64,000 bases of DNA from Streptomyces aculeolatus (GCF_020400605.1 NZ_JAINRD010000013.1:155332-219331); one strand, 5' to 3'; positions 33,272 to 41,355 are shown, counted from the stretch's first letter. The notes: generated by a model from the letters alone, not told the origin. Numbers and translations: made by a program.

Positions 33272-34234
33272 CTACGCCGCGGGGCGGTTCACGTACTCCC
33301 TGATCTCCGCCATCGGCGGCCGCTCCTCCGTGTCCACCCCGTACGTCCGCGGCTCGAACGCCCCGTCCTCCCCCCGGTCGAACTGCGTCAGCCGCGGCCG
33401 CACCAGGTGCCCCCGCGCCAGCCGCAGCTGCGCCGTGCGGTAGATCGACGCCGCCATCCGGCCCAGCGCCCGGTCGTCCTGGTGGCGGTGGCGGCGTACG
33501 CCGACGTCCACCTGCGCCAGCCCCGCCAGCCCCACCGTGTGCAGCGCGTCGACGAGCAGTCCCAGCTCCACCCCGTACCCCACCGGGAACGGCAGCCGCT
33601 CCAGCAGCGACCGCCGCGCCGCGTACTCGCCGCCCAGCGGCTGGACGAAGCCGGCCAGCAGCGGCCAGTGCAGGTTCAGCAGCGGCCGGGCCACCAGCTC
33701 GGTGACCCGCCCGCCCTGGCCTGCCGTGCCCGTCTCCAGCGGCCTGTCGTACACGGCCTTCACGAACTCCACGTCCGGCTCCGTCAGCAGCGGCCCGACG
33801 ATCCCGCTCACGAACGCCGTGTCGAAGTCCTTCAGGTCCGCGTCCACGAAGCACACGATCTCGCCGCGCGTCACCAGCAGCGAGCGCCACAGCACCTCGC
33901 CCTTGCCCGGTACCGCGGGCAGCCGCGGCAGCACCTCGTCGCGGTGGACGACCCGCGCGCCGGCCGCGGCGGCGGCCTCGGCGGTGCGGTCGGTGGAGCC
34001 GGAGTCCATCACGACCAGCTCGTCGACGAGCCCGCCGTCGGCCGGAGCCATCAGTTCCGCCCGGATCGCCGCCACGATCGCGCCGACCGTGGCCTCCTCG
34101 TTGAGCGCGGGCAGCACCACGCTCACCGTCCCGTTCGCGCCCAGCGCGCGCTTGGCCGCGAGCAGCCGCGCGTACGGCCGGTCCGCCGCGGACCAGGACC
34201 GCGTCCTCAGCCACTGCTCCACGTCATCGAGCAC
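33272..34234 (-). CDS. gpgS: Glucosyl-3-phosphoglycerate synthase-like glycosyltransferase
   Basis: 320 aa from GTG 34234 with GGGAGG seven bases upstream. GT-A fold of the GT81/GT2 group: VSVVLPALNEEATVGAIV, LVVMDSGSTDRTAE, GKGEVLWRSLLVTRGEIVCF leading to the metal-binding DADLKDF, FVQPLGGEYAARRSLLERLPF and GYGVELGLLVDAL. In actinobacteria this family transfers glucose to 3-phosphoglycerate, the start of glucosylglycerate and methylglucose polysaccharide synthesis. Lies behind otsA, so both may belong to compatible-solute metabolism. Confidence 0.82.
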   Translation of the reverse strand: MLDDVEQWLRTRSWSAADRPYARLLAAKRALGANGTVSVVLPALNEEATVGAIVAAIRAELMAPADGGLVDELVVMDSGSTDRTAEAAAAAGARVVHRDEVLPRLPAVPGKGEVLWRSLLVTRGEIVCFVDADLKDFDTAFVSGIVGPLLTEPDVEFVKAVYDRPLETGTAGQGGRVTELVARPLLNLHWPLLAGFVQPLGGEYAARRSLLERLPFPVGYGVELGLLVDALHTVGLAGLAQVDVGVRRHRHQDDRALGRMAASIYRTAQLRLARGHLVRPRLTQFDRGEDGAFEPRTYGVDTEERPPMAEIREYVNRPAA

Positions 34235-34329
34235 CTGCGGGCCTCCCCTTGCCGGTGGTCCTGTGAGGTGTGAGAGCCGTCTCGCGTGGCGGACGGCTCT
34301 CACAACTGTCCTGGCCGTCGGTTACAGTC

Positions 34330-34358
34330 TTGAACAACGTGCGTGACGTCCCTATGTC
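34330..34358 (+). promoter_or_regulatory. Probable promoter of the SAM riboswitch transcript
   Basis: TTGAAC (34330-34335) and TATGTC (34353-34358) with a 17-bp spacer, about 60 bp before the aptamer. Reasonable vegetative promoter; not proven. Confidence 0.45.
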
Positions 34359-34418
34359 GGGGTCGGCGCGCCGGACAAAAGCGCCGGACGGCCCTGCCGT
34401 ACCTGCGCCATACAGAGC

Positions 34419-34553
34419 TCATCCAGAGGGGCAGAGGGAACGGCCCGTTGAAGCCCCGGCAACCCTCCGTCCGGTACTCGCGACGCTGCGAGGCCCCGGA
34501 CGGTGATGGTGCCAATTCCGTCCTGCGGCGAGATGCGTCGCGGGGAAGATGAG
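34419..34553 (+). ncRNA. SAM-I (S-box) riboswitch
   Basis: Conserved S-box elements in order: CTCATCCAGAGGGGCAGAGG (P1/J1-2), GGCCCGTTGAAGCCCCGGCA with CAACC (P2 and SAM-binding core), a GC-rich P3 arm, GGTGCCAATTCC (P4/J4-1) and closing AAGATGAG. CTCATC (34419-34424) pairs with GATGAG (34548-34553) to form P1. The P1 3' strand runs into the GAGGAG ribosome-binding region of the next gene, so SAM binding could block translation. Confidence 0.92.
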
Positions 34554-34572
34554 GAGAGAGGGCCTCGCCAGT

Positions 34573-35877
34573 ATGGCTGTAGACACAGCTCCCACCCCCA
34601 CCGCCGTGGACGGCGCCCCCGATCTGGGCCCGGCCGTCGCGCTCTCCTGCCGGGAGTGCGGGGAGCGGGTGCCGCTGGGTCCGGTGTTCGCGTGCCAGTC
34701 GTGTTTCGGGCCGCTGGAGGCGGCGTACGAGCTGCCCGGCGGCGACGCCGAGTCCGCCGCCCGGCTGCGCAGCCGGATCGAGGCGGGGCCGCGGAGCATC
34801 TGGCGGTACGCGCCGCTGCTGCCCGTCCCCGCGGACGTGGCGGACAAGCCGAACCTGAACCCCGGCTTCACCCGGCTGCACCGCGCCGACCGCCTCGCGG
34901 CGGAGCTGGGCGTCACGGGCGCGCTGCACGTCAAGGACGACTCGGGCAACCCGACGCACTCCTTCAAGGACCGCGTCGTCGCCATCGCCGTCGAGGCCGC
35001 CCGCGCCTTCGGCTTCACCACGCTGTCCTGTTCGTCCACCGGCAACCTGGCCGGTGCCGTCGGCGCGGCCGCGGCGCGGGCGGGGCTGCGGTCGTGCGTG
35101 TTCATCCCGTACGACCTGGAGCACGCGAAGGTCGTCATGGCCGCGGTCTACGGCGGTGAGGTCGTCGGCATCGAGGGCACGTACGACGACGTGAACCGCT
35201 TCTGCTCCGAGCTGATCGGCGACCCGGCCGGCGAGGGCTGGGGCTTCACGAACGTCAACCTGCGCCCGTACTACGCGGAGGGCTCCAAGACCCTCGCCTA
35301 CGAGATCTGCGAGCAGCTCGGCTGGCGGCTCCCGGACAACATCGTCATCCCGGTCGCCTCCGGCTCCCAGCTCACGAAGATCGACAAGGGGCTGAAGGAG
35401 CTGATCGCGACGGGGCTGGTCGAGGAGCGCCCGTACAAGATCTTCGGCGCCCAGGCGGCCGGCTGCTCCCCGGTCTCGCGGGCCTTCAAGGACGGCCATG
35501 ACGTGGTACGCCCCGTGCGGCCCGACACCATCGCCAAGTCCCTCGCCATCGGCAACCCGGCCGACGGCCCGTACGTGCTGGACATCGCCCGCCGCACCGG
35601 CGGCGCGGTGGAGGACGTCACGGATGCGGACGTCGTCGACGCGGTGAAGCTGCTGGCCCGTACCGAGGGCGTCTTCGCGGAGACGGCGGGCGGCGTCACG
35701 TTCGGCGTGCTGGCGAAGCTCGTCGCCGACGGCCGGATCGACCCGGCCGAGACCACCGTCGCGATCAACACCGGCGACGGTCTCAAGACCCTCGACGCGG
35801 TCGCTCCCACCACGGGGCCGACCGCGATCATTCGTCCCACACTCGACTCCTTCCGAGAGGCCGGCCTCGCATCATGA
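34573..35877 (+). CDS. metM: Threonine synthase-like PLP enzyme, probable homocysteine synthase (MetM type)
   Basis: 434 aa from ATG 34573 (ATG 34549 lies in the riboswitch). An N-terminal zinc ribbon (CRECGERVPLGPVFACQSC), then fold-type II PLP domain with PLP-Lys in DDSGNPTHSFKDRVVAIA, SCSSTGNLAGAVGAAAA, PVASGSQLTKIDKGLKEL and INTGDGLKTLD. Normally annotated threonine synthase (O-phosphohomoserine to threonine). The SAM riboswitch and the 4-bp overlap with a CysO-like sulfur carrier gene argue for sulfur transfer to O-phosphohomoserine, giving homocysteine; I recall a recent report of such an enzyme (MetM, with carrier MetO) in Streptomyces. Role inferred here from context. Confidence 0.75.
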   Translation: MAVDTAPTPTAVDGAPDLGPAVALSCRECGERVPLGPVFACQSCFGPLEAAYELPGGDAESAARLRSRIEAGPRSIWRYAPLLPVPADVADKPNLNPGFTRLHRADRLAAELGVTGALHVKDDSGNPTHSFKDRVVAIAVEAARAFGFTTLSCSSTGNLAGAVGAAAARAGLRSCVFIPYDLEHAKVVMAAVYGGEVVGIEGTYDDVNRFCSELIGDPAGEGWGFTNVNLRPYYAEGSKTLAYEICEQLGWRLPDNIVIPVASGSQLTKIDKGLKELIATGLVEERPYKIFGAQAAGCSPVSRAFKDGHDVVRPVRPDTIAKSLAIGNPADGPYVLDIARRTGGAVEDVTDADVVDAVKLLARTEGVFAETAGGVTFGVLAKLVADGRIDPAETTVAINTGDGLKTLDAVAPTTGPTAIIRPTLDSFREAGLAS

Positions 35878-36152
35878 GCGTGAACGTCCGAATTCCGACC
35901 ATCCTCCGTACGTATACCGACGGGCGGGCAGAGGTGAACGCCGAAGGCGCGACCCTGGCCGAGGTGATCGAAGACCTGGAGAAGAACCACCGCGGCATCG
36001 CCGCCCGGGTGCTGGACGATCAAGGCAAGCTGCGTCGCTTCGTGAACGTCTACGTGAACGACGACGACGTCCGCTTCGCCGATGGCCTGCAGACTCCCAC
36101 CCCTGAGGGGGCGGGTGTCTCGATCATCCCGGCGGTCGCCGGAGGCTGCTGA
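35874..36152 (+). CDS. metO: CysO/MoaD-like sulfur carrier protein (MetO type)
   Basis: 92 aa, ATGA overlap with the PLP enzyme. Ubiquitin-like beta-grasp: VRIPTILRTYTDGRAEVNAE, TLAEVIEDLEKNHRGIAARV, LRRFVNVYVNDDDVRFADGL, and C-terminal SIIPAVAGGC. The diglycine would be activated as a thiocarboxylate by a MoeB-type enzyme. Here one extra Cys follows GG, so a protease (JAMM/Mec+ type) would have to trim it first. Very similar to mycobacterial CysO, the sulfur donor of cysteine synthesis, but coupled to a threonine-synthase-like enzyme instead of CysM. Confidence 0.85.
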   Translation: MSVNVRIPTILRTYTDGRAEVNAEGATLAEVIEDLEKNHRGIAARVLDDQGKLRRFVNVYVNDDDVRFADGLQTPTPEGAGVSIIPAVAGGC

Positions 36153-36170
36153 ACCCCGCTGCTGTGCGTG

Positions 36171-36197
36171 CGGCCCCACCGATCCGGAGTGGGGCCG
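36171..36197 (+). terminator. Terminator after metO
   Basis: 9-bp GC stem CGGCCCCAC (36171-36179) and GTGGGGCCG (36189-36197), 19 bases after the stop. Confidence 0.65.
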
Positions 36198-36548
36198 TTC
36201 GCATGTCCGTGCACGCGATAGGGTTGGGGCGTTCCCCCCTCGTGGCCCATGCTCCACGCATATGAGAACACGACAAGTTCCGTGCAAATGCGGAGAGTTA
36301 ATTGTCGTGATGGTGAGTTATGCCCTGCCCGAGTTGTCAGGGAATGGCGGAAATTGATCGGAAATATACCGATCGAGTGTCCGCAGAATTCTCGTCCGAC
36401 TGACCTGTTGCACTGGGCATCTGTGCGGATACATTCAGCCGCGGTCGACGCGTTCCGGCGCACGCCCCGGCGTGTATCCGGGGGTGAGGTCTGACCCGGG
36501 TCCGCGGAGTGCGGTCCTGTGTAAGGGCCAGCAATAGGGGAGTTTGGA
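36198..36548 (+). promoter_or_regulatory. Cold-shock gene promoter and long leader
   Basis: 351 bp without a gene and visibly richer in A/T than its surroundings (36280-36430). It contains the hairpins GATCGG-aaatata-CCGATC (36356-36374) and CGGATACA/TGTATCCG (36426-36433, 36473-36480). A structured leader is common for csp genes; the promoter cannot be placed exactly. Confidence 0.5.
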
Positions 36549-36752
36549 ATGGCTCAGGGCACCGTCAAGTGGTTCAACGCGGAGAAGGGGTACGGCTTCA
36601 TCGCGGTCGACGGTGGTGCGGATGTCTTCGTCCACTACAGCGCGATTCAGATGGACGGATACCGCACCCTCGAGGAAGGCCAGCGGGTCGAGTTCGAGAT
36701 CTCGCAGGGCCAGAAGGGGCCGCAGGCAGACATGGTCCGCGTCAGCGGCTGA
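36549..36752 (+). CDS. Cold-shock protein, CspA family
   Basis: 67 aa, full-length single cold-shock domain: GTVKWFNAEKGYGFIAVDG with RNP1 (KGYGFI) and RNP2 DVFVHYSAI, then LEEGQRVEFEISQGQKGPQA. Binds single-stranded RNA/DNA as an RNA chaperone. ATG has GGGGAG upstream. Located between metO and groEL as in other Streptomyces; several paralogues per genome are normal. Confidence 0.96.
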   Translation: MAQGTVKWFNAEKGYGFIAVDGGADVFVHYSAIQMDGYRTLEEGQRVEFEISQGQKGPQADMVRVSG

Positions 36753-36784
36753 GCGCCGGGCATCGACCACGGACGACTCGCGAC

Positions 36785-36812
36785 GGGCCCGCACCCCCCG
36801 GGGTGCGGGCCC
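36785..36812 (+). terminator. Terminator after the cold-shock gene
   Basis: 12-bp stem GGGCCCGCACCC (36785-36796) and complement (36801-36812) with loop CCCG. Confidence 0.75.
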
Positions 36813-36892
36813 TCTGCTGTCCGCGTCTCCCCGCGACTTGGGGCGGGGTGCCGCGGTCCGGTTCCGCTCTGCGCATGAGAAGCCCGTACCCG

Positions 36893-36937
36893 CTTGCACT
36901 CGCAGGGGGCGAGTGCTAATCATTGGCGTTAGCACTC
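36893..36937. promoter_or_regulatory. CIRCE (HrcA) elements of groEL
   Basis: CTTGCACTC-N9-GAGTGCTAA (36893-36919) is a CIRCE with two mismatches in the left arm; a further TTAGCACTC (36929-36937) pairs with the same GAGTGCTAA across another N9. Together three half-sites overlap the likely promoter (TTGCAC at 36894-36899). HrcA would repress here and release on heat shock. Confidence 0.88.
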
Positions 36938-37082
36938 TCCCCGTGAGAGTGACAGAACGGGACCGGTTCGGTGAGGTCCGTACGCCGGGTGGGAGGGAAC
37001 CACACGGGTCGCGGACCGTCCGTCGCGGGCGCCAGCGCGGTCCGGACACAGACGACCCCCCTGTCCGGGAGGACTCAACACA

Positions 37083-38705
37083 ATGGCCAAGACCATCGCG
37101 TTCGACGAGGAGGCGCGGCGCGGCCTTGAGCGCGGCATGAACCAGCTCGCCGACGCCGTCCGCGTCACCCTCGGCCCCAAGGGCCGGAACGTCGTCCTCG
37201 AGAAGAAGTGGGGCGCCCCCACGATCACGAACGACGGTGTCTCCATCGCCAAGGAGATCGAGCTCGAGGACCCGTACGAGAAGATCGGTGCCGAGCTGGT
37301 CAAGGAGGTCGCGAAGAAGACGGACGACGTCGCCGGTGACGGCACGACGACCGCGACCGTCCTCGCCCAGGCCCTGGTCAAGGAGGGCCTGCGGAACGTG
37401 GCCGCCGGCGCCAACCCGATGGCGCTGAAGCGCGGCATCGAGAAGGCCACCGAGGCCGTCTCCGCCGCCCTGCTGGAGCAGGCCAAGGACGTGGAGACCA
37501 AGGAGCAGATCGCCTCCACCGCCTCCATCTCCGCCGGCGACACCCAGATCGGCGAGCTGATCGCCGAGGCCATGGACAAGGTCGGCAAGGAAGGCGTCAT
37601 CACCGTCGAGGAGTCGCAGACCTTCGGGCTGGAGCTTGAGCTCACCGAGGGCATGCGCTTCGACAAGGGCTACATCTCCGCCTACTTCGCCACCGACATG
37701 GAGCGCATGGAGGCGGAGCTCGAGGACCCGTACATCCTCATCGCCAACTCCAAGATCAGCGCGGTCAAGGACCTGCTGCCGCTCCTGGAGAAGGTCATGC
37801 AGTCGGGCAAGCCGCTGCTGATCATCGCCGAGGACGTCGAGGGCGAGGCCCTGTCCACCCTCGTGGTGAACAAGATCCGCGGCACCTTCAAGTCCGTCGC
37901 CGTCAAGGCCCCGGGCTTCGGCGACCGCCGCAAGGCCATGCTCGGCGACATCGCCATCCTCACCGGTGGCCAGGTCATCTCCGAGGAGGTCGGCCTCAAG
38001 CTGGAGAGCGCCACCCTCGACCTGCTGGGCCGCGCCCGCAAGGTGGTCATCACCAAGGACGAGACCACCATCGTCGACGGCTCCGGCGACAGCGAGCAGG
38101 TCCAGGGCCGGGTCAACCAGATCCGCGCCGAGATCGACAACAGCGACTCCGACTACGACCGCGAGAAGCTGCAGGAGCGGCTCGCCAAGCTGGCCGGCGG
38201 CGTGGCCGTCATCAAGGCCGGTGCCGCGACCGAGGTCGAGCTGAAGGAGCGCAAGCACCGCATCGAGGACGCCGTTCGCAACGCGAAGGCGGCCGTCGAG
38301 GAGGGCATCGTCGCCGGCGGTGGCGTGGCGCTGCTGCAGGCCGGCCACGTCTTCGAGAAGCTGGAGCTCCAGGGCGACGAGGCCACCGGTGCCTCCGCGG
38401 TGAAGCTGGCCCTGGAGGCCCCGCTGAAGCAGATCGCGGTCAACGCCGGCCTCGAGGGCGGCGTCGTGGTGGAGAAGGTGCGCAACCTGACCGCCGGTCA
38501 CGGGCTCAACGCCGCCAGCGGTGAGTACGTCGACATGATCGCCGAGGGCATCCTCGACCCGGCGAAGGTGACCCGCTCCGCGCTGCAGAACGCGGCGTCC
38601 ATCGCGGGCCTCTTCCTCACCACCGAGGCCGTCGTCGCCGACAAGCCGGAGAAGGAGAAGGCCGCGGCCGGGGGCGGTATGCCCGGCGGCGACATGGACT
38701 TCTGA
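37083..38705 (+). CDS. groEL2: Chaperonin GroEL (solo copy)
   Basis: 540 aa. Whole GroEL: AKTIAFDEEARRGLERGMNQ, VRVTLGPKGRNVVLEKKWG, ATP loop DVAGDGTTTATVLAQ (about 83-97), GGGVALLQAG and the C-terminal GGMPGGDMDF tail. No groES is next to it, so this is the second, monocistronic copy (groEL2, SCO4296 type) common in actinobacteria. Controlled by CIRCE upstream, terminated by a strong hairpin downstream. Confidence 0.97.
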   Translation: MAKTIAFDEEARRGLERGMNQLADAVRVTLGPKGRNVVLEKKWGAPTITNDGVSIAKEIELEDPYEKIGAELVKEVAKKTDDVAGDGTTTATVLAQALVKEGLRNVAAGANPMALKRGIEKATEAVSAALLEQAKDVETKEQIASTASISAGDTQIGELIAEAMDKVGKEGVITVEESQTFGLELELTEGMRFDKGYISAYFATDMERMEAELEDPYILIANSKISAVKDLLPLLEKVMQSGKPLLIIAEDVEGEALSTLVVNKIRGTFKSVAVKAPGFGDRRKAMLGDIAILTGGQVISEEVGLKLESATLDLLGRARKVVITKDETTIVDGSGDSEQVQGRVNQIRAEIDNSDSDYDREKLQERLAKLAGGVAVIKAGAATEVELKERKHRIEDAVRNAKAAVEEGIVAGGGVALLQAGHVFEKLELQGDEATGASAVKLALEAPLKQIAVNAGLEGGVVVEKVRNLTAGHGLNAASGEYVDMIAEGILDPAKVTRSALQNAASIAGLFLTTEAVVADKPEKEKAAAGGGMPGGDMDF

Positions 38706-38767
38706 TCCAGGGTTGCCGGGTCCGGACCTCCGCGTCGCACGCGGACGCACGCCGGACGGCTGACGAA

Positions 38768-38803
38768 CCGAGGGCGGTACCCCGCAGGGGGTGCCGCCCT
38801 CGG
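38768..38803 (+). terminator. groEL terminator
   Basis: 16-bp stem (38768-38783 with 38788-38803, arm CCGAGGGCGGTACCCC, one G-T wobble), loop GCAG, 63 bases after the stop. Confidence 0.8.
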
Positions 38804-38891
38804 GCGCGTCGGGGCGGCGGCCGGAAGAGCACGCGTGGGGCGGACGCCGGGGTACGGACCGCAGGCGGCACCGGCCGCGGTCGGAGGCGGG

Positions 38892-38995
38892 CTTCCCCTT
38901 CGTACGTACGGAGGCGGGCTCCCCTCCGTACGTGGGGACGCCGACTTCCCCTCCGTACGTGCGTACGCCGGCCCCCGCCGTACGTGCCGGCCGCC
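38892..38995. repeat. Imperfect tandem repeat of about 27 bp
   Basis: Four degenerate copies built on TTCCCCTCCGTACGT followed by a GGGG/GCGTACGCC-type stretch, in the gap between groEL and murQ. Non-coding; no gene is seen in the rest of 38804-39036. Confidence 0.6.
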
Positions 38996-39036
38996 CGGTG
39001 TGGACTCCGTCCGCCGGACGGGCCGGCGGGCCGGGG

Positions 39037-39972
39037 TCAGCTCACGTCGGTCGCGGACTTCAGCGCCACCCGCAGATGACCGTGCGAGGCGTCGAGCAGG
39101 CGCTCCGCCGTGGAGCCGTCGACGCCGCCGAGGATGGTGAGGATCGCGTTCTTCACCTCGCCGTGGGTCTCGGCGAGGGCGGCCTCCACCTCCTCGTCGC
39201 CCGCGCCCGTCGCCAGCGCGACGATGCGCCGCGAACGGGCCTGCAGCTTCTCGTTCGAGGCGCGCACGTCGACCATCAGGTTCCCGTACGTCTTGCCGAG
39301 CCGGATCATCGTGATCGTCGACAGCATGTTGAGCACGAGCTTCTGCGCCGTGCCCGCCTTCAGCCGCGTCGACCCCGCGATCAGCTCGGGGCCCACGACG
39401 ACCTCGATGGCGTGCTGCGCGGCCGCGCCCAGCGGCGAACCGGCGTTGCACGACAGCCCGATGGTCAGCGCCCCCCGGCCGCGCGCGAACGTCACCGCGC
39501 CCACGGCGTACGGCGTGCGGCCGGAGGCGGAGATGCCGACGACCGTGTCGTCGGGCCCCAGGTCCGCCGCCGCCAGGTCGGCCGCGGCCAGCTCCTTGCT
39601 GTCCTCCGCGCCCTCCGTGGAGGTGCGCAGCGCCCTGTCGCCACCGGCGATCATGCCGACGACCTGCGACGGGTCGGTGTTGAACGTCGGCGGGCACTCG
39701 CTGGCGTCCAGCACCCCGAGCCGGCCGGCGGTGCCGGCGCCCAGATAGAACAGCCGGCCGCCGCGGGCCATGCGCTCGGCGGTGGCGTCGATGGCGGCGG
39801 CGATCTGCGGCAGCTGTGTGGCGACCGCGCCCGGTACCCCGCTGTCCTCCTCGTTCATGATTCTGGCGATCTCCAGGCTGGAGAGACGGTCGATCTCTGC
39901 CAGCTCAGGACGGAACGCCTCGGTGGTCAGGTTTTCCAGCTCCCGGCGGATTTCGGCTGAGGGAGAGGGCAT
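39037..39972 (-). CDS. murQ: N-acetylmuramic acid 6-phosphate etherase
   Basis: 311 aa from ATG 39972. SIS-domain MurQ: LTTEAFRPELAEIDRLSSLE, GRLFYLGAGTAGRLGVLDAS (about 71-90), ECPPTFNTDPSQVVGMIAGG, ISASGRTPYAVGAV, and SNEKLQARSRRIV. Cleaves the lactyl ether of MurNAc-6-P to give GlcNAc-6-P, which then enters nagA, also in this window. Downstream of an RpiR regulator on the same strand, across a 306-bp gap. Confidence 0.95.
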   Translation of the reverse strand: MPSPSAEIRRELENLTTEAFRPELAEIDRLSSLEIARIMNEEDSGVPGAVATQLPQIAAAIDATAERMARGGRLFYLGAGTAGRLGVLDASECPPTFNTDPSQVVGMIAGGDRALRTSTEGAEDSKELAAADLAAADLGPDDTVVGISASGRTPYAVGAVTFARGRGALTIGLSCNAGSPLGAAAQHAIEVVVGPELIAGSTRLKAGTAQKLVLNMLSTITMIRLGKTYGNLMVDVRASNEKLQARSRRIVALATGAGDEEVEAALAETHGEVKNAILTILGGVDGSTAERLLDASHGHLRVALKSATDVS

Positions 39973-40278
39973 GTCGGAGCGGCTCTTTCCATGCGGTGCG
40001 TGGCGCGCGGTGGGCGGTGCGCGCACGCGGAGGTGGGTCGGTCACGGCGGCTTGCGTGGTGCGGTCGCCGGCGGTCGGACTGCCGTCGCGGGCGTCCGGC
40101 GCGCGGGGCGCGCCGGACCACCGGGCGGCGCCGGCGTCGTACGGCGGTGCGGTGGGGTGCCGGCCGTCGGACGCCCACGGGGGCGTCCTCGGGCAAACCG
40201 GTGCCGTGGGCGTGGCCGCACCTGGTCGGAGGGCGGGTCGCCGGTGCATCGGTCGTCGTCTGGTGTCGCCGGTCGGCG
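39973..40278 (-). other. Gap between the RpiR gene and murQ, with a hairpin
   Basis: No gene seen. It contains a perfect 11-bp hairpin GTCCGGCGCGC (40094-40104) and complement (40108-40118), loop GGG, that may end the regulator transcript, and must hold any murQ promoter. Confidence 0.45.
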
Positions 40279-41205
40279 TCAGGACCGCGGGCGGAGCGGA
40301 CTGTGCCGGTGGGCCAGTGCCTCGTACGAGGCGGCGAGCGCCGGGGCGGCACGCTCGTACGTCCGCTGGGCCACGCCTATGAACAGGCAGTCCACGACCA
40401 GCAGCTGGCCCGTCCTGCTGGACATGGCCGCCGGCCGCAGCTCGCTCTCGCGACCCGTGGACGTGGTGAGTATGTGGTCCGCGTACGACGCGACGGGGCC
40501 GTCCGGGCGGCCGGTGATGGCCACCGTCGTCGCCCCGTGGTCGAACGCGACCCGCAGCGGCTCTATGACGTCGACCGTGCGGCCCGAGTGCGTGATGGCG
40601 ATGGCCACGTCGCCCGCGCGCAGTTGGACGGCGTTGGTCACGGCCAGGTGCGGGTCGGGCGAGGCGTGCGCCACGACGCCGATCCGCAGCAGCTTCTGGA
40701 CCAGGTCCTGCCCCACGAGGTTGGAGGCACCGATCCCGTACACGTCGATGCGCCGGGCGGTGGCCATGGCGGCGATCGCCGCCTCCAACTGCACGGGGTC
40801 GAGACCGGCCGCGGTGTCCGCCAGCGCCTGCTGCTCGTCGCGCGCGAGCTTGGCGATGACGTCGGCCATCGAGTCGTCCACCGCTATGTCGGCGGTGACC
40901 GACGGCGCCCGCCCGGCCTCCTGCTGGGCCGCCGCGGCGGCGAGGGCCAGCCGGAGGTCGCGATAACCGGGATAGCCGAGCAGCCGCGCCGTCCGCACGA
41001 CGGTGGCCTCCGACGTGCCGGTGCGCTCCGCGAGGCCCGTGACGGTGAGCGCGGCACAGCCGGCCGGGTCTCCGGCGACGGCCTCGGCGACGCGCTGCAT
41101 GGAGCGCGTCATGGACGGCGCGACCGTGCGCACCTTGGCCGCGAGGGCGGCGGGCGCGGGCGGCGCGGGTCCGGTCGGGGTGTCAGGAGTGAAAGTTTCC
41201 TTCAC
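40279..41205 (-). CDS. RpiR/MurR-family transcriptional regulator
   Basis: 308 aa from GTG 41205 (GTG 41217 possible). N-terminal RpiR HTH: SMTRSMQRVAEAVAGDPAGC, LAERTGTSEATVVRTARLLG (about 57-76). C-terminal SIS domain: IDVYGIGASNLVGQDLVQKL and AIAITHSGRTVDVIEPLRVA, which binds phosphosugars. Next to murQ, so it probably senses MurNAc-6-P or GlcNAc-6-P and controls cell-wall sugar recycling. A clear promoter and a small palindrome precede it. Confidence 0.9.
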   Translation of the reverse strand: MKETFTPDTPTGPAPPAPAALAAKVRTVAPSMTRSMQRVAEAVAGDPAGCAALTVTGLAERTGTSEATVVRTARLLGYPGYRDLRLALAAAAAQQEAGRAPSVTADIAVDDSMADVIAKLARDEQQALADTAAGLDPVQLEAAIAAMATARRIDVYGIGASNLVGQDLVQKLLRIGVVAHASPDPHLAVTNAVQLRAGDVAIAITHSGRTVDVIEPLRVAFDHGATTVAITGRPDGPVASYADHILTTSTGRESELRPAAMSSRTGQLLVVDCLFIGVAQRTYERAAPALAASYEALAHRHSPLRPRS

Positions 41206-41223
41206 GCTGTAGCTCACACACGA

Positions 41224-41253
41224 AAGATATTTTCGCGGGAGAGCGCGAGTCAA
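41224..41253 (-). promoter_or_regulatory. Promoter of the RpiR-family gene
   Basis: On the minus strand TTGACT (41253-41248) and TATCTT (41229-41224) with 18-bp spacing. The palindrome CGAAA-gatat-TTTCG (41222-41236) overlaps the -10 box, and a GAAAGTTTCCTTC-type repeat follows around the start codon, suggesting autoregulation. Confidence 0.55.
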
Positions 41254-41355
41254 CCCCCCGCGTCGGCCCTGTGGAAAACCCCGGAGCGGGGTCCCGCGCC
41301 CGCCGGAACGGCCGCGCGACCGGCCTCGCCGGCGCCGTTGCGGGAGAATGAATGT

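Noticed and set aside
37083..38705. groESL operon
   Set aside because: No groES-like ORF precedes groEL; the upstream gene is a cold-shock protein with its own terminator.
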